DNA of 64,000 nucleotides from Pseudoalteromonas luteoviolacea. Its GTDB lineage: Bacteria > Pseudomonadota > Gammaproteobacteria > Enterobacterales > Alteromonadaceae. Made by a program: the position numbers and the translations under genes. Below are positions 1 through 7,726 of the stretch, piece after piece. Each line of letters starts with the position of its first letter. The first letter of the stretch is position 1. The stretch is taken from positions 178,501 through 242,500 of the forward strand of contig NZ_JWIC01000008.1 of the NCBI RefSeq assembly GCF_000814765.1, read 5' to 3'. Below the pieces are notes generated by a model, which had not been told where the DNA came from, did no database searches, and saw only the letters and a program-made list of their open reading frames with translations.

Positions 1-762
1 GCCGAAAAGCTCTTTATTGACTATAACACCCGCGGTATTTTGGCTTATAAGCGTGCAGCAGAGGCGTTGTTAAAATTACAACCACTGGGCATTTCACACC
101 CCATGGCACCGATGTTATTGGAAGAGGTGAAACGTGCATTAGTGGATGTGATTAAGTCGAATCAGGCGCTGTTTCAACAATTAGATACTGCCGCATTTTT
201 CTATGTTGTGAGGCCATATTATAAGCCTTATAGGGTGGGCAAAGAGATTTACCGAGGTGCGAATGCCGGAGATTTTGCAGGGATCAATGTCATCGATATG
301 ATGTTGGGATTATGCCAGGCAAATGACGTCGATTATGCGCAAATTTTGGTTGAAAAGTTGCTGTATATGATGCCAGAAGATCAGGCGACATTAAAAGAGT
401 GTATGCGGCTGCCAAATCTACTCGATGCATTTTTGGCCGCGCAGCAGCACAGTCATGAAAGTTGGTATCAAGCGTCCCTGAAAGTGTTTTTACAAGCGTG
501 TAAATTGCATGGCGATACCGCCATTCAGCACCACAATCAATTGGTTGAAAAATACATTTGTGGCCCGGCTAAAAACTTAGCCAATCAGCATCTCGATAAA
601 GTAACTGCCAGTGGACCGCCATTGCAGGTGCTATTGGCTCAGCTTGAAACCCTACGAGATAAAAGAGCTGCTGCGAAACGCAGTGATCTTGACACACGAT
701 ATACTGATTTAAAGATATTACGTCAGGCTTTGAAAAACGCTGAGGTAGACCATGCAAGCTGA
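1..762 (+). CDS. PrnB / indoleamine 2,3-dioxygenase-like heme protein, 5' end outside window
   Basis: The frame is open from base 1, so this is the C-terminal 253 residues of a longer protein; family members are roughly 360-400 residues. The pattern (DYNTRGILAYKRAA near the edge, FFYVVRPYYKPYRVG, then an all-helical stretch) matches the PrnB/DUF1864 family as I recall it. That family includes pyrrolnitrin PrnB and a structurally solved Shewanella protein of the indoleamine/tryptophan dioxygenase fold. Members bind heme through one histidine; the His-rich piece AIQHHNQLVEKYI is the likely place, which is inference. The stop overlaps the start of the kynureninase-like gene by 11 bases, so the two are almost certainly co-translated. 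A role on tryptophan or another indole is plausible but substrate and reaction are unknown. The 5' end and promoter are not visible. Confidence 0.6.
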   Translation, partial: AEKLFIDYNTRGILAYKRAAEALLKLQPLGISHPMAPMLLEEVKRALVDVIKSNQALFQQLDTAAFFYVVRPYYKPYRVGKEIYRGANAGDFAGINVIDMMLGLCQANDVDYAQILVEKLLYMMPEDQATLKECMRLPNLLDAFLAAQQHSHESWYQASLKVFLQACKLHGDTAIQHHNQLVEKYICGPAKNLANQHLDKVTASGPPLQVLLAQLETLRDKRAAAKRSDLDTRYTDLKILRQALKNAEVDHAS

Positions 763-1861
763 TGACTTTTTTATGCCCCAGGGGACTTATTTACTAAGCC
801 ATTCAGTTGGACGCATGCTGAAAACCGCGCCGGCGCATTTTAATGAGCAGTTTGTTGCTCCGTGGCAGCAGCAAAATCGCGAACCCTGGGCTCAATGGTT
901 GGAAGGCGTGATGCAGTTTAACCAGGCATTGGCGCTGTTATTCAATAGCCATGCAGATAACTTTTGTCCTCAAGCTAACTTATCCAGTGGACTGACAAAG
1001 TGGTTAATGAGCCAAGCATCGTTACAAAATCGGCGCGTGCGGGTTTTGCTTAGTGAAGATGATTTTCCGAGTATGGGGTTTGTATTACAACAAGCACTGG
1101 GTGAGGTTGAGCTATGCTTTATACCCATGGGACAAGACATGAGTGATATTGCGAGTTGGCAAGCGCATTTAAATCAGCACTATGATTTGGTTTTTGTCAG
1201 TCATGTTTACTCTAACACCGGTCAGCAGGCGCCCGTGTCAGATATTATTCCGATGGCGAAACAATTGGGGTGTAAAGTGATTGTGGACATTGCGCAATCT
1301 GCGGGCATTTTGGCGGTAGATTTATCCGCATGGCAAGCGGATTGTGTGATTGGGTCTTGTGTAAAGTGGTTGTGCGGTGGCCCGGGGGCAGGGTTTCTTT
1401 GGGTGTCTTCCGCGTCTTTGGCTGAATGCCAACCAAAAGACGTGGGTTGGTTTTCACACCAAAATCCATTTGAGTTTGATATTCATCATTTTGCATCACA
1501 TGAGACGGCACTGCGTTTTTGGGGGGGAACACCGTCAGTTGCGCCCTATATTATGGCGGCCAACAGCATTGAAAGGTTAGGGCATTTTGGGGTGTCCCAT
1601 ATTCGCCAGCACAATCTACAATTACTGGCGCGTATTTGGCAGGCACTACCACACTATTGTAGCTCACCAACAGATGCGCAGCTGTGCTCAGGCACTGTCA
1701 TTGTGGATACAGGAGACAGTCTCAACCAGTGCTTAGCCGTGTTGACTGAACAAAATATTGCCGTGGATGCAAGGCGATATGGGTTGCGCGTGTCACCTCA
1801 TATTTATAATACCGAGTTAGAGGTTGAGCAGTTTATTCAAGCCGTGAAATCGGCTATTTAA
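752..1861 (+). CDS. Kynureninase-like PLP-dependent enzyme (aminotransferase class V fold)
   Basis: This 369-residue protein has the fold-type I signatures of kynureninase: VSHVYSNTG (residues 149-157), VIVDIAQSAG with the PLP-nitrogen Asp179, and GSCVKWLCGGPGAGFLW with the presumed Schiff-base Lys205. The later motif HQNPFEFDIHHF followed by RFWGGTPSVAPY resembles the kynureninase substrate loop. Kynureninases cleave kynurenine to anthranilate and alanine and are usually about 410 residues, so this one is short at the N-terminus. Its ATG lies inside the end of the upstream IDO/PrnB-like gene, which implies translational coupling and a shared pathway. True kynureninase activity is likely but not proven; a cysteine-desulfurase-like or other Cbeta-lyase activity is the alternative. 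The 3' end overlaps the convergent metallo-hydrolase gene by 8 bases. Confidence 0.68.
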   Translation: MQADDFFMPQGTYLLSHSVGRMLKTAPAHFNEQFVAPWQQQNREPWAQWLEGVMQFNQALALLFNSHADNFCPQANLSSGLTKWLMSQASLQNRRVRVLLSEDDFPSMGFVLQQALGEVELCFIPMGQDMSDIASWQAHLNQHYDLVFVSHVYSNTGQQAPVSDIIPMAKQLGCKVIVDIAQSAGILAVDLSAWQADCVIGSCVKWLCGGPGAGFLWVSSASLAECQPKDVGWFSHQNPFEFDIHHFASHETALRFWGGTPSVAPYIMAANSIERLGHFGVSHIRQHNLQLLARIWQALPHYCSSPTDAQLCSGTVIVDTGDSLNQCLAVLTEQNIAVDARRYGLRVSPHIYNTELEVEQFIQAVKSAI

Positions 1862-2621
1862 TCTTAAGTGGCTTACTTAATCCCAGTGCTTTTTTGGTTT
1901 TAGCCTTAACCGATCGCCAGTGTGTCACGGGCTCTGTTGGCGCTAATTGCTCTAAACGCGCAAAGTCGATCTCACCGAAGGGGATCTCTCCTTGGTGAGC
2001 CAAAATGATATATGCGGGTTTGATCTGTTGGATCCGTTGCAATGAGTGGCGATAGCGATTGGGATAAAAAACGGGGTAAGGCGGAATAAATTGGCCTCTC
2101 ACTTTAACAAAGAGGTCGGCCACATACAGCTGTTGTGTGGTCTGATTATAAAGAGAAAGATCTCTATCTGTATGTCCTGGCGTATGCAGGACTTGCCATT
2201 GCGGAAATTCAGGCAGGTATGCCTTATCACAGAGGTAATAATCTGCCTGGAGTTTCCTGTCATACCATAAGTTTTTACGTGCCTTGTTTTTTCGTCCCGC
2301 AACCCACAAGGCAAGAATAATATCAGACCAATGCATCAAGATCCCATCAATACCGCTATACCAATGTCCGTCAATTTTGGCCGCGGCTATTTTAGCCCCT
2401 GTGCGCATTCTCAATATATGCGCACCGCCAGCATGATCTGGGTGCATGTGTGTGACGACGATCAGTTTAAGATCGGCCAATGATCGTGACAGTTGATTAC
2501 GGATATAGTCACAGACAACATCAACATCTGCTCGTGTACAGCCATCAAGCAGGAGTAACCGGTCTGGATATTCAACCAAGTAGATCTGTTGAATATAGCC
2601 TTCGATAAAATGGATCTGCAT
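1854..2621 (-). CDS. MBL-fold metallo-hydrolase
   Basis: This 255-residue protein has the full metallo-beta-lactamase-fold metal set: THMHPDHAGG (His58, His60, Asp62, His63), LHTPGHTD (His150), VADLF (Asp169) and LAHQGE (His209). It therefore should bind two metal ions and hydrolyse an ester, thioester or similar bond. No signal peptide is visible, so it is probably cytoplasmic. It is convergent with the kynureninase-like gene and overlaps it by 8 bases, so a shared pathway is only a guess. The start has no strong ribosome site. Substrate cannot be read from the sequence; glyoxalase II-like, lactonase-like and general hydrolase roles are all open. Confidence 0.8.
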   Translation of the reverse strand: MQIHFIEGYIQQIYLVEYPDRLLLLDGCTRADVDVVCDYIRNQLSRSLADLKLIVVTHMHPDHAGGAHILRMRTGAKIAAAKIDGHWYSGIDGILMHWSDIILALWVAGRKNKARKNLWYDRKLQADYYLCDKAYLPEFPQWQVLHTPGHTDRDLSLYNQTTQQLYVADLFVKVRGQFIPPYPVFYPNRYRHSLQRIQQIKPAYIILAHQGEIPFGEIDFARLEQLAPTEPVTHWRSVKAKTKKALGLSKPLKIK

Positions 2622-2738
2622 TTGAGTTATTCAGTTCGCTAATCATATCTATATACATAACACATCTGACCAGTCTGTGCAGCGTAAACATGGATGGGGT
2701 GATAAGGTATTTGAAAAGGGATAAGTAAATTTTGGACA

Positions 2739-2768
2739 TAAAAAAACCGTCCAATGGACGGTTTTTTT
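2739..2768 (-). terminator. Rho-independent terminator of the serine tRNA transcript
   Basis: A stem CCGTCC/GGACGG with a 3-base loop is flanked by runs of seven A and seven T, so it could work in both directions. It sits 10 bases past the 3' end of the tRNA-Ser(GCU) gene and most likely ends the two-tRNA transcript; on the plus strand no gene runs into it. Confidence 0.85.
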
Positions 2769-2777
2769 ACAAGATAA

Positions 2778-2870
2778 TGGCGGAGGGGGAGGGATTCGAA
2801 CCCTCGATAGGGCTACAAACCCTATACTCCCTTAGCAGGGGAGCGCCTTCAGCCACTCGGCCACCTCTCC
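2778..2870 (-). tRNA. tRNA-Ser (anticodon GCU)
   Basis: Read on the minus strand this is a complete 93-nt class II tRNA with acceptor GGAGAGG pairing CCCCTCC by the usual rules, anticodon loop CTGCTAA (anticodon GCU), a long variable arm, T-loop GGTTCGAATC and an encoded CCA end. Serine tRNAs have this long variable arm. It reads AGC and AGU codons. It lies 18 bases downstream of a second serine tRNA and upstream of a strong terminator, so both are probably processed from one precursor. Confidence 0.97.
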
Positions 2871-2888
2871 GACGCAAAACTTTAAATA

Positions 2889-2979
2889 TGGCGGAGAGAT
2901 AGGGATTTGAACCCTAGATACGCTATTAACGTATGCCGGTTTTCAAGACCGGTGCTTTCAACCACTCAGCCATCTCTCC
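2889..2979 (-). tRNA. tRNA-Ser (anticodon UGA)
   Basis: Minus-strand reading gives a 91-nt class II tRNA: acceptor GGAGAGA, D-arm with GAGTGG, anticodon loop CTTGAAA (anticodon UGA), a long variable arm containing TACGTTAATAGCGTA, T-arm GGTTCAAATC and encoded CCA. It decodes UCN serine codons. It is the promoter-proximal member of the tRNA pair; a promoter should lie just above 2980 but I cannot single out a convincing one. Confidence 0.97.
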
Positions 2980-3179
2980 ATGGGCAACGATAATACTTAT
3001 GGAATGGGTCGCTGTAAATAGTTTTTTAACCGTTTGCTGAAAAAATAGACAAAAAGGCGAAGTTATTGAATTGTTTGCCTGAAATTTATACTTTTTGATA
3101 TGGTGAGGTGAGTTTTTTGGCAGAAAATCAACCTTGATAACCATGGCTTCATGATCATCAAGGTGCATGGAGTCACTAG

Positions 3180-3329
3180 TTACTTATACATCACCGCATG
3201 GTTGAGGCTAAGTGCTCGTCCGATTTTACTAAACCATGCCATCCACTGGATCTGAGGTTGTGTTGTCATGGTATTCATCGTTTCGGGCGCGGTCTGTGTA
3301 TTGCCGCATGTTGCAGCTGAATTAAGCAT
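3180..3329 (-). CDS. Small ORF of 49 codons, hypothetical
   Basis: A minus-strand ATG at 3329 opens 49 codons ending in TAA, with TTGGAGT placed about 6-8 bases upstream as a fair ribosome site. The product starts MLNSAATCGNTQTAPETM, has an internal run with three tryptophan/phenylalanine positions (QIQWMAWFSKIGRAL) and is weakly basic at the end, which could form an amphipathic helix. A second in-frame ATG lies at codon 18. I do not recognise the family. The ORF points toward the tRNAs and shares its upstream region with the palindrome cluster and the lipid kinase gene. Coding status rests only on the ribosome site and an open frame. Confidence 0.4.
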   Translation of the reverse strand: MLNSAATCGNTQTAPETMNTMTTQPQIQWMAWFSKIGRALSLNHAVMYK

Positions 3330-3423
3330 AGTTGTACTCCAAGTAATTGACGTATTGATAATTTACTTGGCTATTTTGCATCCAATATGCGTAAAATTAA
3401 AACGATAAAAATTGTCGTTGAAT

Positions 3424-3553
3424 CATTAGATAATCTAATGAATAAAATATCCTTATGGGTTTAAATTTGATCTAATGAATATTTATTCAATGGTTTAATC
3501 GCTATTTTCTGGGTTTTAGTGGTCTTAAAGCGATCTATTGAATAGTTATTCAA
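3424..3553. repeat. Cluster of AT-rich palindromes / operator-like repeats
   Basis: Three related elements lie here. First, CATTAGATAATCTAATG (3424-3440) is a perfect 8+1+8 palindrome. Second, GATCTAATGAATATTTATTCAA (3469-3490) and third, GATCTATTGAATAGTTATTCAA (3532-3553), are 22-bp near-identical copies 63 bp apart (about six helical turns), each with a TGAATA-N2-TATTCA core. The region lies between the divergent 49-codon ORF and the lipid kinase gene, whose ATG is 19 bases past the last copy. This looks like regulator-binding sites rather than coding sequence. The rest of 2980-3571 shows nothing else I can name. Confidence 0.6.
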
Positions 3554-3571
3554 ACAAGTTATATTTGGGGT

Positions 3572-4456
3572 ATGGTTTTGTTGGTTGTATATAGGCCGCA
3601 TCGCGGCAAACAATTTTTGTCGCACAAGGTATGGCTTGAGAAAAACGCCATGGAACGGAAAATAAAATTACAATGGTATGCAACGTGTGGCTGTTTTGCT
3701 GATGATGTTGCGCAATTAAAAGACTTGCTGATACATCACCAGCAGGTCACTGTATTGGGGGGAGATGGCACGGTCAATGTCGTGGTGAATGCGCTCTTGA
3801 GTGGAAATGACGTGGCTCACGTGGCAACACAGAAGCGGATGGCCATATTACCATGCGGTACAGGCAATGATTTTGCGCGCGCATTTGGGTATTCAAACAA
3901 ACAGTGGCGTGAATCTGTCTTTTCGGGTTTTGCCCGTCATGTTGATGTCGGTAAAGTGAATGCGCGGTATTTTATTAATATGGCTGGGGTTGGCTTTAAT
4001 GCTGAAGTAGTTGCTGCGATGGCGGGGAAAAAGCGCTTTGGTGCATTGAGCTATACATTATATGGCATAGTCAAGTTATTGAGTTACCGAGGCATGGAAA
4101 TCATGCTAGATGGCAATAAGCTGCAAATAATGATGTGCTTATTTGCCAATGGGCGATATTTTGCTGCTGGGCTTACCCCTACGCCCAGTGCACACGTAAA
4201 CAGTGGAGTATTTCAGGTACTCACGATATCTGCGGTATCCTTGCCTAAGCGATTAGTGTGCTTTGCCTTGATGTTAGTGGGTTTACATACCAAATTACCC
4301 TGGGTCAAAGTTAGCAGTGGGCAGTGTTTTGAGATCAGTACTAAAGGCGTCAGTATTGAGGCGGATGGAGATGTGATCGCAGCAACACCCGCGAAGATAT
4401 CCATACTTGCGGCATCGCTGCGATTAAATATGCCTAGTGCGGGTGAGAGTACTTAG
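3572..4456 (+). CDS. Diacylglycerol kinase-family lipid kinase (YegS/DgkB-like)
   Basis: The 294-residue protein carries the DAGK catalytic signature GGDGT (residues 63-67) followed by NVVVNALL, and the second conserved motif ILPCGTGNDFARAFG. These enzymes phosphorylate diacylglycerol or related lipids with ATP at the membrane. The C-terminal half has the usual beta-sandwich pattern ending in EADGDVI. The ATG is the only reasonable start, since an in-frame stop lies 30 bases upstream and the first beta strand begins at residue 3, but GGGG is only one base from it, so initiation may be unusual. The gene follows the palindrome cluster and its 3' end overlaps the convergent transporter gene by 23 bases. 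Confidence 0.85.
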   Translation: MVLLVVYRPHRGKQFLSHKVWLEKNAMERKIKLQWYATCGCFADDVAQLKDLLIHHQQVTVLGGDGTVNVVVNALLSGNDVAHVATQKRMAILPCGTGNDFARAFGYSNKQWRESVFSGFARHVDVGKVNARYFINMAGVGFNAEVVAAMAGKKRFGALSYTLYGIVKLLSYRGMEIMLDGNKLQIMMCLFANGRYFAAGLTPTPSAHVNSGVFQVLTISAVSLPKRLVCFALMLVGLHTKLPWVKVSSGQCFEISTKGVSIEADGDVIAATPAKISILAASLRLNMPSAGEST

Positions 4457-5357
4457 CCGCAGAAAATGGCATGTATTTCGTGACTACCTGTTTGGGAAGC
4501 AGCACTAATAAATTCCCTGCGCATATTAGGCCAAAGCCGATAAAGGTATTGACCTGCCAGGTAAACCCTTCAAATAAGGTGCTGAGTATCACAGCAACAA
4601 TAGGAAATAAAACAATGATATAACTGGCACGCTCTGGGCCGATGTTTTTGAGTAACGAGAAATAACACGCAAAAGCGATAACAGTGCCAAAAATGGCAAG
4701 GTAGAACAGAGAAACCCAATAGCTGGTATCTGCTTCGATAACAAAAGACAGTGGGCTAAATAGGGTATATGCGCCTAATAATAGACTGCTGTAAAGCATG
4801 CCCCATGCGTTGCCCTCTAAGACACCAATCTTATGATCTGAGTTACGAATACTCACCATATTGCCGAGTGAGGCGGCAAACGTGCCCAGCAGGGCTAATG
4901 CTAATCCGATCAATGTAGCCGAAGATAAATCCGTCCCTCCAAGCTCGTGCCAAAATAGACTGACGATCCCCGTTACGCCAAGGCCTGCGCCGATGTAGCT
5001 TTTGAATGCGATGGGTTTGGCAAAAAAGAGTCGTGTATTGATCATATTTAATATCAACATAAACGAGAATGCGATTGAGGCCATGGCTGAGGATAATGTG
5101 CCCTGCGCCCAATAAAGCAACAAGTAATTGAGACCAAAATTGCCAATGGCTAGGAGAATAAAAAAGCCATGATCAATGAGGTTAAATTGCATGGGTAATT
5201 TTCGCCACAGCACAAACCCCCACATGCAGATTGCCGAAATAGCAAAACGGTAGAAAAGGGAAACAACTTCATTGACTTGACCTAATTGGAATTCGATTGC
5301 CAGCCAAGTTGAGCCCCAAATAAGAACGGTCATAATGTATAACAGCCAATTTCTCAT
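4434..5357 (-). CDS. EamA/DMT-family transporter
   Basis: This 307-residue protein has about ten hydrophobic segments arranged as two EamA repeats and opens with MRNWLLYIMTVLIWGSTWLAI, typical of the drug/metabolite transporter family. The second half contains the conserved VIAFACYFSLLKNIGPERASY pattern. The start has a good GGAGC ribosome site. Members export amino acids, nucleosides or drugs across the inner membrane; the substrate here is unknown. It is divergent from a MocR regulator, an arrangement common for EamA genes, so its expression is probably controlled by that regulator through the inverted repeat in the shared promoter region. Confidence 0.87.
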   Translation of the reverse strand: MRNWLLYIMTVLIWGSTWLAIEFQLGQVNEVVSLFYRFAISAICMWGFVLWRKLPMQFNLIDHGFFILLAIGNFGLNYLLLYWAQGTLSSAMASIAFSFMLILNMINTRLFFAKPIAFKSYIGAGLGVTGIVSLFWHELGGTDLSSATLIGLALALLGTFAASLGNMVSIRNSDHKIGVLEGNAWGMLYSSLLLGAYTLFSPLSFVIEADTSYWVSLFYLAIFGTVIAFACYFSLLKNIGPERASYIIVLFPIVAVILSTLFEGFTWQVNTFIGFGLICAGNLLVLLPKQVVTKYMPFSAAKYSHPH

Positions 5358-5410
5358 TATTGCTCCTTGTGTGATTGGATTATTGCAGCAGGTAGCAGTT
5401 TACTCGGATA

Positions 5411-5458
5411 ATCTGTATATAATAGATACAGAAAAATGTATTTTTAACCTATACAGAT
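5411..5458. promoter_or_regulatory. Inverted-repeat operator between EamA gene and mocR-type gene
   Basis: ATCTGTATA at 5411-5419 is repeated as its exact reverse complement TATACAGAT at 5450-5458, with a third half-site TAGATACAG at 5423-5431. The first and third copies also form CTGTAT-N5-ATACAG. A TATAAT box (5418-5423) lies inside the array. MocR regulators typically bind repeated half-sites next to their own promoter and that of a divergent gene, so autoregulation plus control of the transporter is the natural reading. This is inference from position and symmetry. Confidence 0.6.
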
Positions 5459-5470
5459 GGGGTGGATTAT

Positions 5471-6904
5471 ATGCAAAATGGACAGTTTCTCTACCAGCGT
5501 GTGATAGAGGTCATCAATGACATGATCTCACAGCAAGTGTTAAAGCCGGGTGAAAAGCTCCCATCCTTGCGCAAACTGTCGATGCAATTGTCAGTGAGTA
5601 TTCCGACGGTGAAGCAAGCTTATTATCATTTAGAAGGTCAGGGTCGAATATACTCGAAAGAAAAGTCGGGGTATTTCTTATCGGATGCGGAACAAAATGC
5701 TTTACCTAGACGCTGTCAATTGCCAATTAACCCAACTGAAGTGAATAAGCAATCTTTAATAGAGCAAGTTTATGAAGGAATACATGCGCCGCATCAGGCC
5801 CAGTTTGGTATTGCTAATCCTGTCACGGCGATGAGTAATGAGGCCGTGCTGGCAAAAATGATGCGCAGTGCGTTAAAGCAAGCTGGTGAGCAAATTCTAC
5901 ACTATGGTGCGATGGACGGGCTGATGAAGCTCAAGCAGCAAATAGTGCAGCGTTATCTGCGTATGGGCCTATCGGTTTCGTTGGATGACATGGTGATCAC
6001 CAATGGCGCTCAAGAAGCACTGGCCATCGCATTACAATGTGTGACACGGCCTGGCGACGTGGTTGCGATTGAGTCTCCGTGTTACTTTGGCATTATAGAA
6101 TTGATAGAAAATCTGGGATTGAGAGCGTTGGAGATCCCTGTGTGTCCTGATGATGGCCTGTGGCTTGAAGACTTAGCTGATGCGCTCACTCAGCATGATG
6201 TCAAAGCCTGTGTTTGCTCTACCAGTATTAATAATCCAATTGGCAGTGTCATGCCTGAAGCACGACGTCAAAGTTTGCTGAAGATGTTGGTAGAGCATGA
6301 AGTAGTGCTTATCGAAGATGATGTATATGGCGATTTACATTTTACCAAACATCGTGCAAAGCCCGCTCAGTTTCATGCACAGCCGGGTCAGGTGATCACC
6401 TGTGGCTCATTTTCTAAAACGGCAGCACCGAGTTATCGTATCGGCTGGATGTTAGCACCTAGATATGCGCAAAGAGCAAGACGCTTTAAACGGGCTTTGA
6501 GCTGCTCTTCGTCACTGATAAATCAATGGGTACTCGCAGAATACTTGGCATCAGGCGCTTATGACCGCCATATAAAAAAGTTACGTTTAAGGTTGCAAGA
6601 AAATAAACAGAAGATGTTGTGTTGTATTCGCCGTTATTTTCCAGAGCACACGCGGATCAGCGATCCCCGAGGGGGCTGCGTAATTTGGGTAGAATTAGAC
6701 AGTAAGATTGATGGTGGCAAACTGTTTAAGAAGGCGATGGCTGAGGGGATCAGCGTGACGCCTGGGCAGTTATTCAGTGCGTCAGAGCGGTTTCAAAATT
6801 GTATTCGATTGAGCTATGGATTGCCTTGGCATGAAACGCATGAGATGAGCATAAAACGGTTAGGCGAATTGATCGCGATGATGCATGACGAACGCGAGCC
6901 GTAA
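5471..6904 (+). CDS. MocR-type (GntR-aminotransferase) transcriptional regulator
   Basis: The 477-residue protein has an N-terminal GntR winged helix (LYQRVIEVINDMISQQVLKPGEKLPSLRKL, quoted only in part: GEKLPSLRKLSMQLSVS) and a large fold-type I aminotransferase domain with GSFSKTAAPSYRIGW, where Lys316 should hold PLP. Such proteins sense an amine, amino acid or PLP. I place the start at the ATG at 5471 because GGGGTGG sits 5-6 bases upstream; a GTG nine bases earlier is possible. The gene is divergent from an EamA transporter across a half-site array. The effector is unknown. Confidence 0.88.
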   Translation: MQNGQFLYQRVIEVINDMISQQVLKPGEKLPSLRKLSMQLSVSIPTVKQAYYHLEGQGRIYSKEKSGYFLSDAEQNALPRRCQLPINPTEVNKQSLIEQVYEGIHAPHQAQFGIANPVTAMSNEAVLAKMMRSALKQAGEQILHYGAMDGLMKLKQQIVQRYLRMGLSVSLDDMVITNGAQEALAIALQCVTRPGDVVAIESPCYFGIIELIENLGLRALEIPVCPDDGLWLEDLADALTQHDVKACVCSTSINNPIGSVMPEARRQSLLKMLVEHEVVLIEDDVYGDLHFTKHRAKPAQFHAQPGQVITCGSFSKTAAPSYRIGWMLAPRYAQRARRFKRALSCSSSLINQWVLAEYLASGAYDRHIKKLRLRLQENKQKMLCCIRRYFPEHTRISDPRGGCVIWVELDSKIDGGKLFKKAMAEGISVTPGQLFSASERFQNCIRLSYGLPWHETHEMSIKRLGELIAMMHDEREP

Positions 6905-6937
6905 TAAGCACTCGCGCAGTGGGTTGGAAATGAGTTG

Positions 6938-7726
6938 TTAATATTGATTTTTGTGCATTAATGCGTACCCAGATAGGGTAGGCATTGAGAGGGATAATCT
7001 AGTCTCTTGTTGCGCAATATGTGTAAATTGTTGGCACAGTGCATCTGCGCGTGTTTCTAGTTGATCTGCATGTGCGGTGACACGTTGCTCTATGTTTTCA
7101 CCCATTTGCTCCATACGCTGCTCAAAGGTGCTGATATCGCCATTGGCATTTTTCATTTCAGAGCCCAGGGAGATGAGTAATGTGCCAATCGATTCAAACA
7201 TTGCGCTTTTTACTGCACTTTCTATTCGAGATTCAAATTCATGACTAAAATGCTCTCCAAAGTTCTCCATGGTTTGCTCTCCCATGACGAAGCTACCTTC
7301 TTGATAGAAAGTATTATGAACTTCCTCGTTTAATTCCTCTAATACAACCGATAGCTCATCCAGGCTTTGTAAATTGAACGTGGCGGCAACTTCGTCTAGT
7401 GCGACGCCTGCCAGTGTGACAGCGTCTGTAGCCACTTCGGCAACTTTGGGGAGTTCTGCGCGTAATGTGTCTGCATAGACAGAGAGTGCTTGCTGTTGCT
7501 CTGGTGTCACCGTGATTGTTTGACCATTTATAAGTAGACTACCGTCGGCCGTGATCAGCATATGTTGATTGTTTGCTTGCGTAATTGATACCTCTTCAGG
7601 GGTGATTTTTACGTCATTTTGAAATTGAAGTTGGCAGTCATCATGGGTAATAGAAAATTGATGATCAGCATGGGCGTAAGCAGAAACTGAAGAAAGCATA
7701 GCGATAGATAATAATGTTGTTTTCAT
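6938..7726 (-). CDS. DUF2884 (YggN-like) exported protein
   Basis: The 262-residue product starts with a signal peptide (MKTTLLSIAMLSSVSAYAHA) and has the DUF2884 layout: a short beta region with CQLQFQNDV, the phrase LLINGQTITVTPEQQQAL, a helical middle rich in Ala and Glu, and a C-terminal coiled-coil-like part (QRMEQMGENIEQRVTAHADQLETRADALC). YggN of E. coli is a periplasmic protein of unknown role, and none can be assigned here. It is convergent with the MocR gene and has no obvious operon partner. Confidence 0.75.
   Translation of the reverse strand: MKTTLLSIAMLSSVSAYAHADHQFSITHDDCQLQFQNDVKITPEEVSITQANNQHMLITADGSLLINGQTITVTPEQQQALSVYADTLRAELPKVAEVATDAVTLAGVALDEVAATFNLQSLDELSVVLEELNEEVHNTFYQEGSFVMGEQTMENFGEHFSHEFESRIESAVKSAMFESIGTLLISLGSEMKNANGDISTFEQRMEQMGENIEQRVTAHADQLETRADALCQQFTHIAQQETRLSLSMPTLSGYALMHKNQY

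Noticed and set aside
1245..1532. 95-codon minus-strand frame inside the kynureninase-like gene
   Set aside because: Antisense shadow of a well-supported gene; no start signal and no motif.
2926..3168. 80-codon minus-strand frame ending in the pattern MAEWLKAPVLKTGIR
   Set aside because: Its C-terminal part is a translation of the tRNA-Ser(UGA) gene, a common false ORF. No ribosome site.
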